NCBI GenBank assembly: GCA_023485205.1
Contig: JAMCZX010000025.1
Span: 1 to 64,000 of the forward strand
Reading direction: 5' to 3'
DNA: 64,000 nt
DNA from: Candidatus Omnitrophota bacterium
GTDB lineage: Bacteria > Ratteibacteria > UBA8468 > B48-G9 > DTJG01
Shown here: in pieces, positions 44,753 through 53,603 of the stretch
Layout of the letters: every line of letters starts with the position of its first letter
Numbering within the stretch: position 1 is the first letter of the stretch
The notes under the pieces: model-generated
Database searches by the model: none
Seen by the model: the letters and a program-made list of their open reading frames with translations, nothing else
Told to the model about the DNA's origin: nothing
Translations under genes and position numbers: made by a program

Positions 44753-46358
44753 TAAAAGAATTATATTGTATATTATTTTTATGGGATTTTTGCTTACTGG
44801 ATGTTCTCCTGCATACTATAAGAAAAGTGCAAATAAACAGGTTTATGGAATTATTAATGGAAGCAAACTTATGAAGAAATCATTTACAATTGTGCCGCCA
44901 AAGCCAACAATAAAATTTTCAAACAAAAAAGAAAAAATTATAGGATTGAGAAAAGCACTTCTTACTGCTTCCCAGTACAGCAGGGATTATCAGTATCAAA
45001 AGGAACAGGTATATCTTACTGCGCTTACCCTTACATCAATAATGCCGCAATACAGTCCGGGATATAAACTCCCGGATATAACAGGACAATCAGTATATGA
45101 AAATAACGCAGGAACAAAAAGTATAAATTCATCTGCTAATCTATCATTATTTCAATGGCTTGCGGAAGGGACACAGTTTTCTTTGAACATAACCACAAAT
45201 TATCTTAAGGGGCTTGCAGAAAATCCAACAAAAATTTTCAGCTCTATTCTTACACTAAACATTTTACAGCCGCTTTTTCAAGGAGCTGGAAAAACAGTAT
45301 TTCTTGCAAATCTTACGCAGGCTGAAAGAAATGTTGTATATCAAATCCGAAATTTTTTAGAGTATCAACGTTCATTTTCAGTCAGTATTGCTACATCCTA
45401 TTTAAATCTTGTAGAACAAAAAGCCATTGTTTTAAATGATGAAAAAAATTATAAGGCTCTTGTTGAAAATACAAAAATGAGTGAAATGTTATATAAAGCC
45501 GGGCAGGTGCCATTTTACCAGGTATCCCAGGCAAAACAACAGGAGCTCAGCGCACATAATAGTCTGCTTCAGGCACAGACAAATTATAAAGAGGCATTGG
45601 ATGGATTTAAAATACAACTTGGCATACCGGTAAAATCAGAAATTGCAATTAGCGATAATGAAGTGAAAAAATTATCAAGTTTACCCCTGCCTATACTTTC
45701 TTTGGGAATTAACAAAGCTCTATCAATTGGACTAAAAAAAAGATTGGATTTAATGAATTCAGAAGGAGCCGTAGTTGATGCAAAAAGAGATGTTGTTGTT
45801 GCAAAAAGTAACCTGAGAACAAATCTTTCACTGATTGCTTCCACCTCTATACCTACCTCTAACACCTCAGCATCTGATTTTCAATCAGATAACGGCTCTT
45901 ATAACGGGGGTGTTCAATTCAATCTGCCTACAAATCGTTTAACTGAAAGAAATGAATACATGGGAAGTTTAATATCTCTTGCAAGGGCCAAAAGAAATTA
46001 TTCTCTTGTTAAAAATAATGTAATCTTACAAATAAAAAATGATTATAAAAATCTCCAGCAGGCAGAAAAAAGTTATGAAATTCTGAAAAAAAGTTATGAA
46101 CTTGAAAAAAGAAATATCAAAGGGACAACTCTTTTATTTGAAGCTGGTCGTGCCAGCCAGTTAGATATTCTAAATGCACGCACTGCATATATTGAGGCAC
46201 AAAATGGGTTTATTTCAGCTAAAATCAACTATCTTATTGCTTATCTTCAGTTTTTAACAGACACAGAGACTTTAAAAATCAGCTCATCGGGTGTATGGAA
46301 TGGCAAATGGAACAATTTAGGCTTAAAAACACAAAAAAGAGGTGGTAAAAATGTTTAA
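44745..46358 (+). CDS. TolC-family outer-membrane efflux lipoprotein
   Basis: The 537 residues begin with a lipoprotein signal ending in LLTGC (cysteine about residue 20). Two outer-membrane-efflux domains follow, each with long helices such as QAERNVVYQIRNFLEYQRSF and KNDYKNLQQAEKSYEILKK. It forms the outer-membrane channel for the MacB-type pump. It precedes the adaptor gene, overlapping it by 8 bases. Confidence 0.88.
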   Translation: MNNKRIILYIIFMGFLLTGCSPAYYKKSANKQVYGIINGSKLMKKSFTIVPPKPTIKFSNKKEKIIGLRKALLTASQYSRDYQYQKEQVYLTALTLTSIMPQYSPGYKLPDITGQSVYENNAGTKSINSSANLSLFQWLAEGTQFSLNITTNYLKGLAENPTKIFSSILTLNILQPLFQGAGKTVFLANLTQAERNVVYQIRNFLEYQRSFSVSIATSYLNLVEQKAIVLNDEKNYKALVENTKMSEMLYKAGQVPFYQVSQAKQQELSAHNSLLQAQTNYKEALDGFKIQLGIPVKSEIAISDNEVKKLSSLPLPILSLGINKALSIGLKKRLDLMNSEGAVVDAKRDVVVAKSNLRTNLSLIASTSIPTSNTSASDFQSDNGSYNGGVQFNLPTNRLTERNEYMGSLISLARAKRNYSLVKNNVILQIKNDYKNLQQAEKSYEILKKSYELEKRNIKGTTLLFEAGRASQLDILNARTAYIEAQNGFISAKINYLIAYLQFLTDTETLKISSSGVWNGKWNNLGLKTQKRGGKNV

Positions 46359-47919
46359 ATATTTCAAAAAAATTGTTTTAAAAATACCAAAAAAATCAAG
46401 GCTTATTTTAACTATAATCATTCTGCTTATTATTATAAGTTTATTTGCTGCTAATTCATTAAAACATTCAAAAAATACACTTATAACTGAAACTATAAAA
46501 AAAGGTAATCTAAAAGTTGATGTTCTGGGAAGCGGCACATTAAAAGCAGTCAGGAATCAGGATATTGTATCCGAAGTTAGAGGTCCGGATACAATCCTTT
46601 ATCTTATTCCACAGGGTACAGTAATAACAGAAACAGATATTAAACACAAAACAGTCCTTGTCCGTTTAGACCCTTCCAATCTTGATAATCAATTGGCACA
46701 GCAGGAGATAAACCTGCAAGATGCAGAATCGGCATATATTGAAGCAAAAGAAAGTTATAGTATGCAGATTAATCAGAATGAAACAAATCTACAACAGGCC
46801 CGCCTAAATCTTTATTTTGCCCGTATGGCTCTTGAGGAATATGTGGGTAAAAATATTTTAACCAAGTTACTGGACAAATCATCTTTAACACCAAAAGAAC
46901 TTTTGGATGAATCTTCTTCAAAAATAGAAAAATTAGTTAATAGTCAGGACCTTGCCGGGCAAGCATATCAAAATAAGCAAGAGCTTCAAAATTCTATTAA
47001 TCTTGCGAACAAAAATCTATCCCAGGATGAAAATACCCTTACATGGACAAAAAAATTAGTAAAAGATGGATTCGCAACAAAAGATGAACTTTCAGCAAAT
47101 ACTCTTACTGTTCAATCAGATAAGATAAATTTGGAACAGGCGCTAACATCTCTTCAGATATTTGAAAAATATGATTTTAAAAAACAGATTGCGCAGCTTC
47201 TTTCAAACTATCGTGTGGCAAAAGAAGGTTTACTCAGGACCGAAGCTACTGCAAATGAACAGTTAATTCAGGCAAAAAATCTACTTGTGACTAAACAAGC
47301 TTCTTATCTTCTGACTCAACAAGATCTTAATCTGACAAAAGCTCAGATTGCGAAATGCACAATAACAGCAACACAACCCGGTATAGTTGTTTATGCAACT
47401 ACTCCTCCAACAAATCAACCAATACAAACAGGAATGACTGTTTTTTTGAGACAACCCCTATTATTTATTCCTGATATTTCAAGGATGAAGGTGAAAATGA
47501 GAATTCCTGAATCATATATTGCCGAACTAAAAATAGGGCAGCCGGCAAAAATTACTGTTGGTGCCATTCCAGGTGTTACTTTTAAAGGAGATGTAAAAAA
47601 AATATCTTTACTTCCTTCTGCAAAATGGAAATGGCTCAATCCTGATGTTAATGTTTATGATGTATATGTCAACATAAAAGGAAAGAATAAACTTCTTAAA
47701 CCAGGAATGATTTCCAAGGTAAAAATTCTTATTGCTGAGAAAAAAAATATTTTGCTTGTTCCTATTCCTGCAATATATTCTTCACATGGTAAATTATTTT
47801 GCAACCGTTTTGTAAATGGACAATCCATCACCACACCAATAACGATAGGGCTAAAAAACAATAATTTTGCTGAAGTAATAAAAGGACTTCGTCAAGAAGA
47901 TAATGTAATACTTCAGTGA
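46351..47919 (+). CDS. HlyD/MacA-type periplasmic adaptor protein
   Basis: I start at the ATG at 46351 (522 residues), where AGAGGTGG is the ribosome site. A single N-terminal membrane helix (RLILTIIILLIIISLFA) is followed by a lipoyl half-motif VLGSGTLKAVRNQDI. A long coiled-coil hairpin (about residues 120-310) comes next, and a second half-motif with ITATQPGIVVYATTP ends the hairpin. The beta-barrel region ends KISLLPSAKWKWLNPDVN. It links the permease to the TolC channel. The adaptor is usually first in such operons; here it is last. Confidence 0.88.
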   Translation: MFKYFKKIVLKIPKKSRLILTIIILLIIISLFAANSLKHSKNTLITETIKKGNLKVDVLGSGTLKAVRNQDIVSEVRGPDTILYLIPQGTVITETDIKHKTVLVRLDPSNLDNQLAQQEINLQDAESAYIEAKESYSMQINQNETNLQQARLNLYFARMALEEYVGKNILTKLLDKSSLTPKELLDESSSKIEKLVNSQDLAGQAYQNKQELQNSINLANKNLSQDENTLTWTKKLVKDGFATKDELSANTLTVQSDKINLEQALTSLQIFEKYDFKKQIAQLLSNYRVAKEGLLRTEATANEQLIQAKNLLVTKQASYLLTQQDLNLTKAQIAKCTITATQPGIVVYATTPPTNQPIQTGMTVFLRQPLLFIPDISRMKVKMRIPESYIAELKIGQPAKITVGAIPGVTFKGDVKKISLLPSAKWKWLNPDVNVYDVYVNIKGKNKLLKPGMISKVKILIAEKKNILLVPIPAIYSSHGKLFCNRFVNGQSITTPITIGLKNNNFAEVIKGLRQEDNVILQ

Positions 47920-47986
47920 AGATTGAAGTTATAAAAATTATCTATTTCTTCTGAAAAATGAAAAATGAGAATATAATTATTCTTAT

Positions 47987-48415
47987 ATGAAAAAATATTT
48001 TATTACTAATAGCCCTGAAAATACAGAAAATGCCGGGAAAAAACTGGCAAAAAGATTGACGGCTTCAGACATTGTTATCTTTAAAGGCCCTTTTGGTTGT
48101 GGTAAAACAACTATGGTCCGGGGCATAATAAAACACCTGACCGGCGAAAACGTTATTACCAGTCCATCATTCGTTATACTTAATGAATATAATGGGAAAA
48201 TACCTGTGTACCATTTTGACCTTTACAGGATTACAAACCCCGGAGATATTGAGACAACAGGTTATCAGGATTATACCGGGAAAGGACTTGTTCTTATAGA
48301 ATGGCCTGAAAAGATTATTCCTCTGATAAAGCAAAAATACATAGAAGTAAATATAGAATATACGTCTTTTAAAAAAAGGAAGATAAACATAAAAAATGAG
48401 AAAACTCATAATTAA
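47987..48415 (+). CDS. tsaE: tRNA threonylcarbamoyladenosine synthesis ATPase TsaE
   Basis: The 142-residue protein contains Walker A KGPFGCGKTTMVRGIIKHL and the TsaE motifs TSPSFVILNEY and VYHFDLYRI, ending with VLIEWPEKI. It supports the TsaBD complex in making the t6A modification of tRNAs that read ANN codons. It overlaps the oppB-type gene by 20 bases. The other tsa genes are elsewhere. No clear SD is seen. Confidence 0.93.
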   Translation: MKKYFITNSPENTENAGKKLAKRLTASDIVIFKGPFGCGKTTMVRGIIKHLTGENVITSPSFVILNEYNGKIPVYHFDLYRITNPGDIETTGYQDYTGKGLVLIEWPEKIIPLIKQKYIEVNIEYTSFKKRKINIKNEKTHN

Positions 48416-49361
48416 AAGATTATTGCACATCATTCCTATCATCATCGGTATGAGTTTTATTTCATTCCTTATGATAAGATTCTCACCCGGCAGTCCATTT
48501 ACTTCCTTAAGGATGAATCCTGAAATATCCCCGGCAACAATAGATGCACTAAAAAAAAGTTTTGGATGGAATAAACCCCCTATTATCCAGTATCTTGACT
48601 GGCTTAAAAATCTTTGTGTATTAAATTTCGGAATATCTTTTTCATATCACATACCTGTTCTTACTCTTATAAAATACCATCTGAAAAACACTCTTTGTCT
48701 TGCGCTTTTTTCCCTGTCATTAAGCTGGGTCCTTGCTGTTCCGCTTGGTGTCATTGCCGGATACAGGGAAAAAAAATTTATTGATAAATTCCTTTCATCC
48801 ATTGCGTACATATCCATATCTCTCCCCTCCTTTTTTGTTGCTCTTCTTTTTGTATATTTTATAAGTAAGACCAATATTCTGCCTCTTGGCGGGACACGTT
48901 CCCTTTTTGGTTCCCACGTTACGTCCTACCAGCATTTTATTGATTATCTTTCTCATCTTCTTGTTCCGGGTCTTGTCTTGACTTTTGTAAACCTCGGGTG
49001 GATTTTCAGACTTATGAGGAATAACTTTATAGAGGTATATCATTCTCCATACATAACTACCGCATGGGCAAAAGGTCTTTCCACAAAAAACGTCTTGTTC
49101 AGGCATGCTTTTAAAAATGCCATAAACCCGATGCTCACAATACTTGGACTTGAGATAGGAAGTCTTCTGAATGGAGCGGCACTGACTGAAATTATATGCG
49201 GGTGGCCGGGTATGGGAATCCTTATACTCCATGCCGTTTTGTCAAAAGACATGTATGTTGTAATGGGTTCGCTGGTTATAAGCGGGGCTCTTTTGATTCT
49301 CGGAAATCTGATTGGGGATATTCTTCTTCTTTTAACTGACCCGAGGATAAAAATATCATGA
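48396..49361 (+). CDS. Peptide/nickel ABC transporter permease (OppB/DppB type)
   Basis: The 321-residue protein has six membrane helices. The first is KRLLHIIPIIIGMSFISFLM, and the cytoplasmic EAA loop is TAWAKGLSTKNVLFRHAFKN followed by INPML. The conserved EIICGWPGMGILILHAVLSKD closes it, as in OppB. It overlaps tsaE by 20 bases and the next permease gene by 4. Confidence 0.9.
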   Translation: MRKLIIKRLLHIIPIIIGMSFISFLMIRFSPGSPFTSLRMNPEISPATIDALKKSFGWNKPPIIQYLDWLKNLCVLNFGISFSYHIPVLTLIKYHLKNTLCLALFSLSLSWVLAVPLGVIAGYREKKFIDKFLSSIAYISISLPSFFVALLFVYFISKTNILPLGGTRSLFGSHVTSYQHFIDYLSHLLVPGLVLTFVNLGWIFRLMRNNFIEVYHSPYITTAWAKGLSTKNVLFRHAFKNAINPMLTILGLEIGSLLNGAALTEIICGWPGMGILILHAVLSKDMYVVMGSLVISGALLILGNLIGDILLLLTDPRIKIS

Positions 49362-50416
49362 GGATTTTTTTACAAAGACTAAAAAGATACAGCAGGCTTG
49401 GCTATTTGAGCTTTATATTTCTTGTGGTATTTTATTTTATTGCATTTTTTGCAGATTTGTTTGTTCCGTATAATTATACCCACCAGTGGCTATCAAAATC
49501 TTTTTGTCCCCCGACAAAAATACATTTTATCGGGCCCCGGGGGCATTTTCATTTCATACCATTTGTTTATAACGAGACTCTTGTAAATCCGGCATTAAGA
49601 ATATACAAAGAGAATAAAACAAAAATGTATCCTATTCATTTTTTTGTTACAGGACCGGAAAGAAAGATTTTCCGGCTCTTCAAAACAGATAAGTATCTTT
49701 TCGGGGTTCAAAAACCAGCAGGTATATTTTTATTCGGGACCGACATTTATGGAAGGGATTTATTTTCCCGGCTTCTTTACGGCGCACGGATTTCTCTCTC
49801 TATCAGTTTAATCGGTGTCATGTTTTCTTTTATCTTTGGACTTATTACGGGTGGTATAGCGGGATATTATGGTGGTGTTATTGATTATCTTATAATGAGA
49901 TTTACAGAAATACTCATGGTTTTTCCTTCTTTTTATCTTATGCTTGCTCTCAGGGCGGCATTTCCTTTAAGTCTTTCAAGCGTCCAGGTATATTTTCTGA
50001 TTGTTCTTATTTTAAGCATTATCGGATGGGCAGGTCTTGCAAGAATTATCAGGGGTATGGTTCTTTCAATCAAGGAGGAGGAATATGTTTTGGCTGCCAA
50101 ATCCATTGGAATTTCAGATTTCAGAATTATAGTATCACATATTATCCCCAACACGTTTTCTTATACAATAACGGCATTAACCATAGCTGTTCCTGGCTAT
50201 ATTATAGGTGAAGCTGCTTTAAGTTTGTTGGGTCTTGGAATACAGGAACCCTATCCGAGTTGGGGGAATATTTTAAGTTCAACAATAGGAAATCTTCGGG
50301 TTTTAACATATGACCCATGGATGCTTATACCTGGTTTTTTTATATTTTTTGTTCTTATAAATTTTAATTTTCTTGGAGATGTTCTGAGAAGTGTACTAGA
50401 CCCGAAAAACTGGTAA
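49358..50416 (+). CDS. Peptide/nickel ABC transporter permease (OppC/DppC type) with extra periplasmic region
   Basis: An N-terminal helix (YLSFIFLVVFYFIAFFADLF) is followed by a periplasmic stretch of about 90 residues (HFIGPRGHFHFIPFVYNETL...). The OppC core then runs from FLFGTDIYGRDLFSRLLYGA to the EAA loop YVLAAKSIGISDFRIIVSHI and IPNTF. The long insert is found in the longer OppC versions of some clades. At 352 residues the protein is longer than E. coli OppC. It ends one base before the ATPase gene. Confidence 0.88.
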   Translation: MRIFLQRLKRYSRLGYLSFIFLVVFYFIAFFADLFVPYNYTHQWLSKSFCPPTKIHFIGPRGHFHFIPFVYNETLVNPALRIYKENKTKMYPIHFFVTGPERKIFRLFKTDKYLFGVQKPAGIFLFGTDIYGRDLFSRLLYGARISLSISLIGVMFSFIFGLITGGIAGYYGGVIDYLIMRFTEILMVFPSFYLMLALRAAFPLSLSSVQVYFLIVLILSIIGWAGLARIIRGMVLSIKEEEYVLAAKSIGISDFRIIVSHIIPNTFSYTITALTIAVPGYIIGEAALSLLGLGIQEPYPSWGNILSSTIGNLRVLTYDPWMLIPGFFIFFVLINFNFLGDVLRSVLDPKNW

Positions 50417-50417
50417 A

Positions 50418-51230
50418 ATGGAAAAAATTATTCAGATGGCAGATTTAAGTATTTCCCGTTTTACGATTTCAGGAGAATGGTTGAATATCATTGATAATAT
50501 AGACCTGGATATTTTTAAAAATGAAATATTCTGTCTTGTAGGGGAATCAGGCTCGGGAAAAACAACGCTTGCACTTTCTATTCTTAAATTGCTGCCGTTC
50601 TCATTTGAAACAATCAATGGCAGTATTTTGTTTGAAGGTAAAGATATTATAAAAATGAATAAGGATGAAATACAAAAAATAAGAGGTAAAAAAATTTCCA
50701 TGATATTCCAGGAACCCTCTGCCTATCTTAACCCGCTGATGATATCAGGGGAACAGATAAAAGAATCCCTGAAAGAAAATGAAAAAGATAAAAAATCCAG
50801 AGTCATTGATATTTTAAAAGAGGTGGGATTGGAGGAAAATCATTATTTTTCTTATCCGCACCAGTTAAGCGGAGGAATGCAACAAAGGGTTATGATAGCC
50901 ATGGCAATTATAAACAAGCCCTCCCTTTTATTGGCTGATGAACCAACTACTGCACTTGATGTTCTTACAATTCACCAGATAATACATATGTTAAAAGAAC
51001 TACAGAAAAAATATGGAATGAGTATATTGTTCATAACACATGACCTTTCTATAGGAATAGAAATAGCCGATAGAATAGGAATTATATATAAAGGCGGAAT
51101 AGTGGAAATCTTTAAACCTGACCGGCTTGAAAATTTATCACATCCGTATAGCAGGAAATTATTTAACTCCATGATTGGCAGGTATAAAAAAGGGGAAAGA
51201 ATTAAAACTACAGATGGAAAAAATACTTGA
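50418..51230 (+). CDS. Peptide ABC transporter ATPase (OppD/DppD type)
   Basis: The 270 residues have Walker [21 protein letters not shown]-loop MIFQEPSAYLNPLM, signature LSGGMQQRVMIAMAIINKP and Walker B LLLADEPTTALDV. The C-terminus is short and lacks the Cys-containing tail common in OppD, so a 4Fe-4S type feature is absent. It overlaps the next ATPase by 17 bases. Confidence 0.9.
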   Translation: MEKIIQMADLSISRFTISGEWLNIIDNIDLDIFKNEIFCLVGESGSGKTTLALSILKLLPFSFETINGSILFEGKDIIKMNKDEIQKIRGKKISMIFQEPSAYLNPLMISGEQIKESLKENEKDKKSRVIDILKEVGLEENHYFSYPHQLSGGMQQRVMIAMAIINKPSLLLADEPTTALDVLTIHQIIHMLKELQKKYGMSILFITHDLSIGIEIADRIGIIYKGGIVEIFKPDRLENLSHPYSRKLFNSMIGRYKKGERIKTTDGKNT

Positions 51231-52089
51231 AATAAAAAACATTAAAAAAGGTTTTACAGTAAAGGATACGTTTGGATTAAAAGAAAGAAAAATTGAAGCG
51301 CTGAAAGACGTATCCTTTAACGTATATGAAGGGGAAAATTTTGGTATAGTAGGAGAATCAGGCTCTGGTAAAACAACACTTGCAAAGGTTATTCTTTTTC
51401 TTGTAAAACCTGACAGCGGTAAAATTTTTTTCAGAAATGAGGAATTAACAGGGTTTTCAGGAAAAAAAATTTCAACATACAGGAGAAACACAAGCATAAT
51501 CTTTCAAAATCCTTATAAATCCTTAAATCCACGTTTTACAGCGGGAAAAACCATATCCGAGGCTATACCTGAAAAAAATATTACAGAAAAGAAAAAAAGG
51601 GCTGAAGAACTGCTTAAATTAGTCGGACTTGATTCCTCTTATTATCACAGGTTTCCCCACCAGTTAAGCGGCGGGGAAAGACAAAGGATAGCAATTGCAA
51701 GAGCAATAGCAGGTCAGCCATTACTGATAATTGCTGATGAACCCACGGCAAATTTGGATGCATCCATTCAGGGGCAGATTGTAAATCTTTTAATGGACAT
51801 TAAAACAGAATTGGGTATTACGTATATTTTTATTTCACATGACCTTAAACTTATAGATTATTTATGTGACAGGGTTGCTGTCATATATAAAGGAAGAATT
51901 GTGGAAATTGGAACAGCACAACAGATATCAAATAATCCTTTTCATCCATATACAAAAATTTTATTAAATCCCGATGCAGAACAAATAGATATAAAAGAAA
52001 ATATGGAAGGCTCTGAACTTGTTGAAATTGAACCGGAACATCTTGTAAGAAAAAATTCTTTACCAGAAAAAGAAAATGTAATACAATAA
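51214..52089 (+). CDS. Peptide ABC transporter ATPase (OppF/DppF type)
   Basis: I use the ATG at 51214 (291 residues), the first ATG in frame; a TTG 39 bases upstream only adds residues without homology. Walker [19 protein letters not shown]-loop SIIFQNPYKSLNPRF, signature LSGGERQRIAIARAIAGQP and Walker B LLIIADEPTANLDAS are intact. It pairs with the preceding ATPase to drive the permeases. No substrate-binding protein gene is present between 47.9 and 54.4 kb. Confidence 0.9.
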   Translation: MEKILEIKNIKKGFTVKDTFGLKERKIEALKDVSFNVYEGENFGIVGESGSGKTTLAKVILFLVKPDSGKIFFRNEELTGFSGKKISTYRRNTSIIFQNPYKSLNPRFTAGKTISEAIPEKNITEKKKRAEELLKLVGLDSSYYHRFPHQLSGGERQRIAIARAIAGQPLLIIADEPTANLDASIQGQIVNLLMDIKTELGITYIFISHDLKLIDYLCDRVAVIYKGRIVEIGTAQQISNNPFHPYTKILLNPDAEQIDIKENMEGSELVEIEPEHLVRKNSLPEKENVIQ

Positions 52090-52110
52090 TAAAATATAAA
52101 TGGAGATATT

Positions 52111-52755
52111 ATGGCGGAAAATGGTCAGAAAATAGAAAAACAGATTGTTCTTCCGGTAAAAAATGCTTTACAGATGAGCATAAGAAGCATAAGAAGCAGA
52201 TTTGGCAGGTCATCTATAGTAACAATGTCCATTGTTTTTGGTATTGCTTTTTTTATGTCGGTTATGGCCAATAATGCATTTATTGCAAGTATTCTTAAAA
52301 GCGGACCGGAAAGCCTCAAGGTGATTTTACAACAAAATTCCAGTAATATGGGTGCAAGACAAATATGGCTTATAGCCCTTTCTCTTGTAGTATGCACAGT
52401 AGGTATTATCAATTCAATGTTAATGTCTGTAACCGAAAGGTCAAGAGAGATCGGGACTATGAAATGCTTAGGGGCCCTTGACCATTTTGTTGTAGAGCTT
52501 TTTCTTATAGAAGCATTCATACAGGGGATTATTGGTTCCATTATCGGTATTGTCATAGGGGTTTTATTCACAACGCTCAGTGTTCTTTTTCAGTATAAAG
52601 GAATTATATTTTCGCTTTTTCCCGTCATCCAGATTTTAAAATATTCATTAATGGGGCTTATTTTAGGGACATTTTTAACCATAATTGGAGCCCTCTACCC
52701 TTCTTATCTATCTGCAAGAATGGAACCTGCAGAAGCAATAAGAAGAGAAGTATAA
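52111..52755 (+). CDS. Minimal FtsX-type ABC permease
   Basis: The 214 residues have one N-terminal helix (SIVTMSIVFGIAFFMSVMAN) and three C-terminal helices with the FtsX signature RSREIGTMKCLGALDHFVVE, plus PAEAIRREV at the end. The usual periplasmic domain of 150-230 residues is replaced by about 40 residues (ESLKVILQQNSSNMGARQ). It is thus about half the size of MacB or LolE. The matching ATPase follows after 116 bases, which contain copy B of the dispersed element. A mechanotransmission role without its own substrate pathway is possible. Confidence 0.8.
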   Translation: MAENGQKIEKQIVLPVKNALQMSIRSIRSRFGRSSIVTMSIVFGIAFFMSVMANNAFIASILKSGPESLKVILQQNSSNMGARQIWLIALSLVVCTVGIINSMLMSVTERSREIGTMKCLGALDHFVVELFLIEAFIQGIIGSIIGIVIGVLFTTLSVLFQYKGIIFSLFPVIQILKYSLMGLILGTFLTIIGALYPSYLSARMEPAEAIRREV

Positions 52756-52871
52756 GACCGGAATTCTATAAGTTTGGATTGTCTTTAATGCTTTATTTGA
52801 AAAAAAGTATTTATAAAGCAGGAAAGAGCAATCCAGAACTTAATTCTTACTTTAAGCCAAAGGAGAAAAAA
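52756..52871 (+). repeat. Dispersed leader element, copy B (long form), 5' of ABC ATPase gene
   Basis: It contains AAGTTTGGATTGTCTTTAA (from 52770) and CAATCCAGAACTT (52829-52841), which pair as in copy A. The inner stem GCTTTAT/ATAAAGC replaces the CTTTGT/ACAAAG of copy A, with one base pair changed on both sides (G-C to A-T), and UCUUU/AAAGA pair between them. It is sense relative to the gene starting at 52872. Confidence 0.82.
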
Positions 52872-53603
52872 ATGCCAAAAGAAACTATTGTAAGGACAAT
52901 ATCTGTAAAAAAAACATATTTATTGGGGAAAATACCGCTTGACGTGTTAAAAGGTGTGGATATTGAAATTCATAGAGGGGAATATATTTCAATTATGGGT
53001 CCTTCAGGAAGTGGCAAGACGACTCTTTTTAATATGATAGGAGGACTTGATAAACCATCGGAAGGCAAGGTCTATATTGATGAAGTTGACATTGCACAGC
53101 TTGATGCCTATGAACTTGCATGGCTAAGATGCAGGAAAATAGGATATATCTTCCAGACGTTTAACCTTATCCCGGTAATGACAGCTCTTGAAAACATTAC
53201 GCTTCCCATGATTTTTGGAGGAATGAATACGGATGACTCCATGAGTAAGGCAAAACAGCTTCTTGAAACAGTCGGGCTTGGACACAGATTACATCATAAG
53301 CCTTTTGAACTTTCCGGCGGGCAGCAGCAAAGGGTTGCGATTGCCAGGGCTTTTGCAAATGACCCGGCAATTATTCTCGCGGATGAACCTACAGGAAATC
53401 TTGACCTTAAAACAGGAAAAGAAATTATAAATCTGCTTAAGAATATGAATAAACAAAAATCCGTCAGTATTATTACTGCAACCCATGATTTAAAAATGTT
53501 GGACGTTTCTGACAGGATTGTATGGATAAGAGATGGTATGGTGGAAAGAATAGAAGACAGGGCAAATCTTGATATTCAGGTGGGACAGGTTGAAGATGAA
53601 TAA
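52872..53603 (+). CDS. ABC transporter ATP-binding protein (LolD/MacB type)
   Basis: I start at the ATG at 52872 preceded by AAAGGAG; an upstream frame extension to 52779 lies inside the repeat. The 243 residues have Walker [20 protein letters not shown]-loop [12 protein letters not shown], signature [19 protein letters not shown] and Walker [13 protein letters not shown]. It is the likely partner of the minimal FtsX-type permease. It overlaps proC by 8 bases. Confidence 0.92.
   Translation: MPKETIVRTISVKKTYLLGKIPLDVLKGVDIEIHRGEYISIMGPSGSGKTTLFNMIGGLDKPSEGKVYIDEVDIAQLDAYELAWLRCRKIGYIFQTFNLIPVMTALENITLPMIFGGMNTDDSMSKAKQLLETVGLGHRLHHKPFELSGGQQQRVAIARAFANDPAIILADEPTGNLDLKTGKEIINLLKNMNKQKSVSIITATHDLKMLDVSDRIVWIRDGMVERIEDRANLDIQVGQVEDE

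Noticed and set aside
52779..52871. Upstream extension of the ABC ATPase frame into the repeat
   Set aside because: The added residues come from the dispersed element, while the ATG at 52872 has a clear AAAGGAG site.
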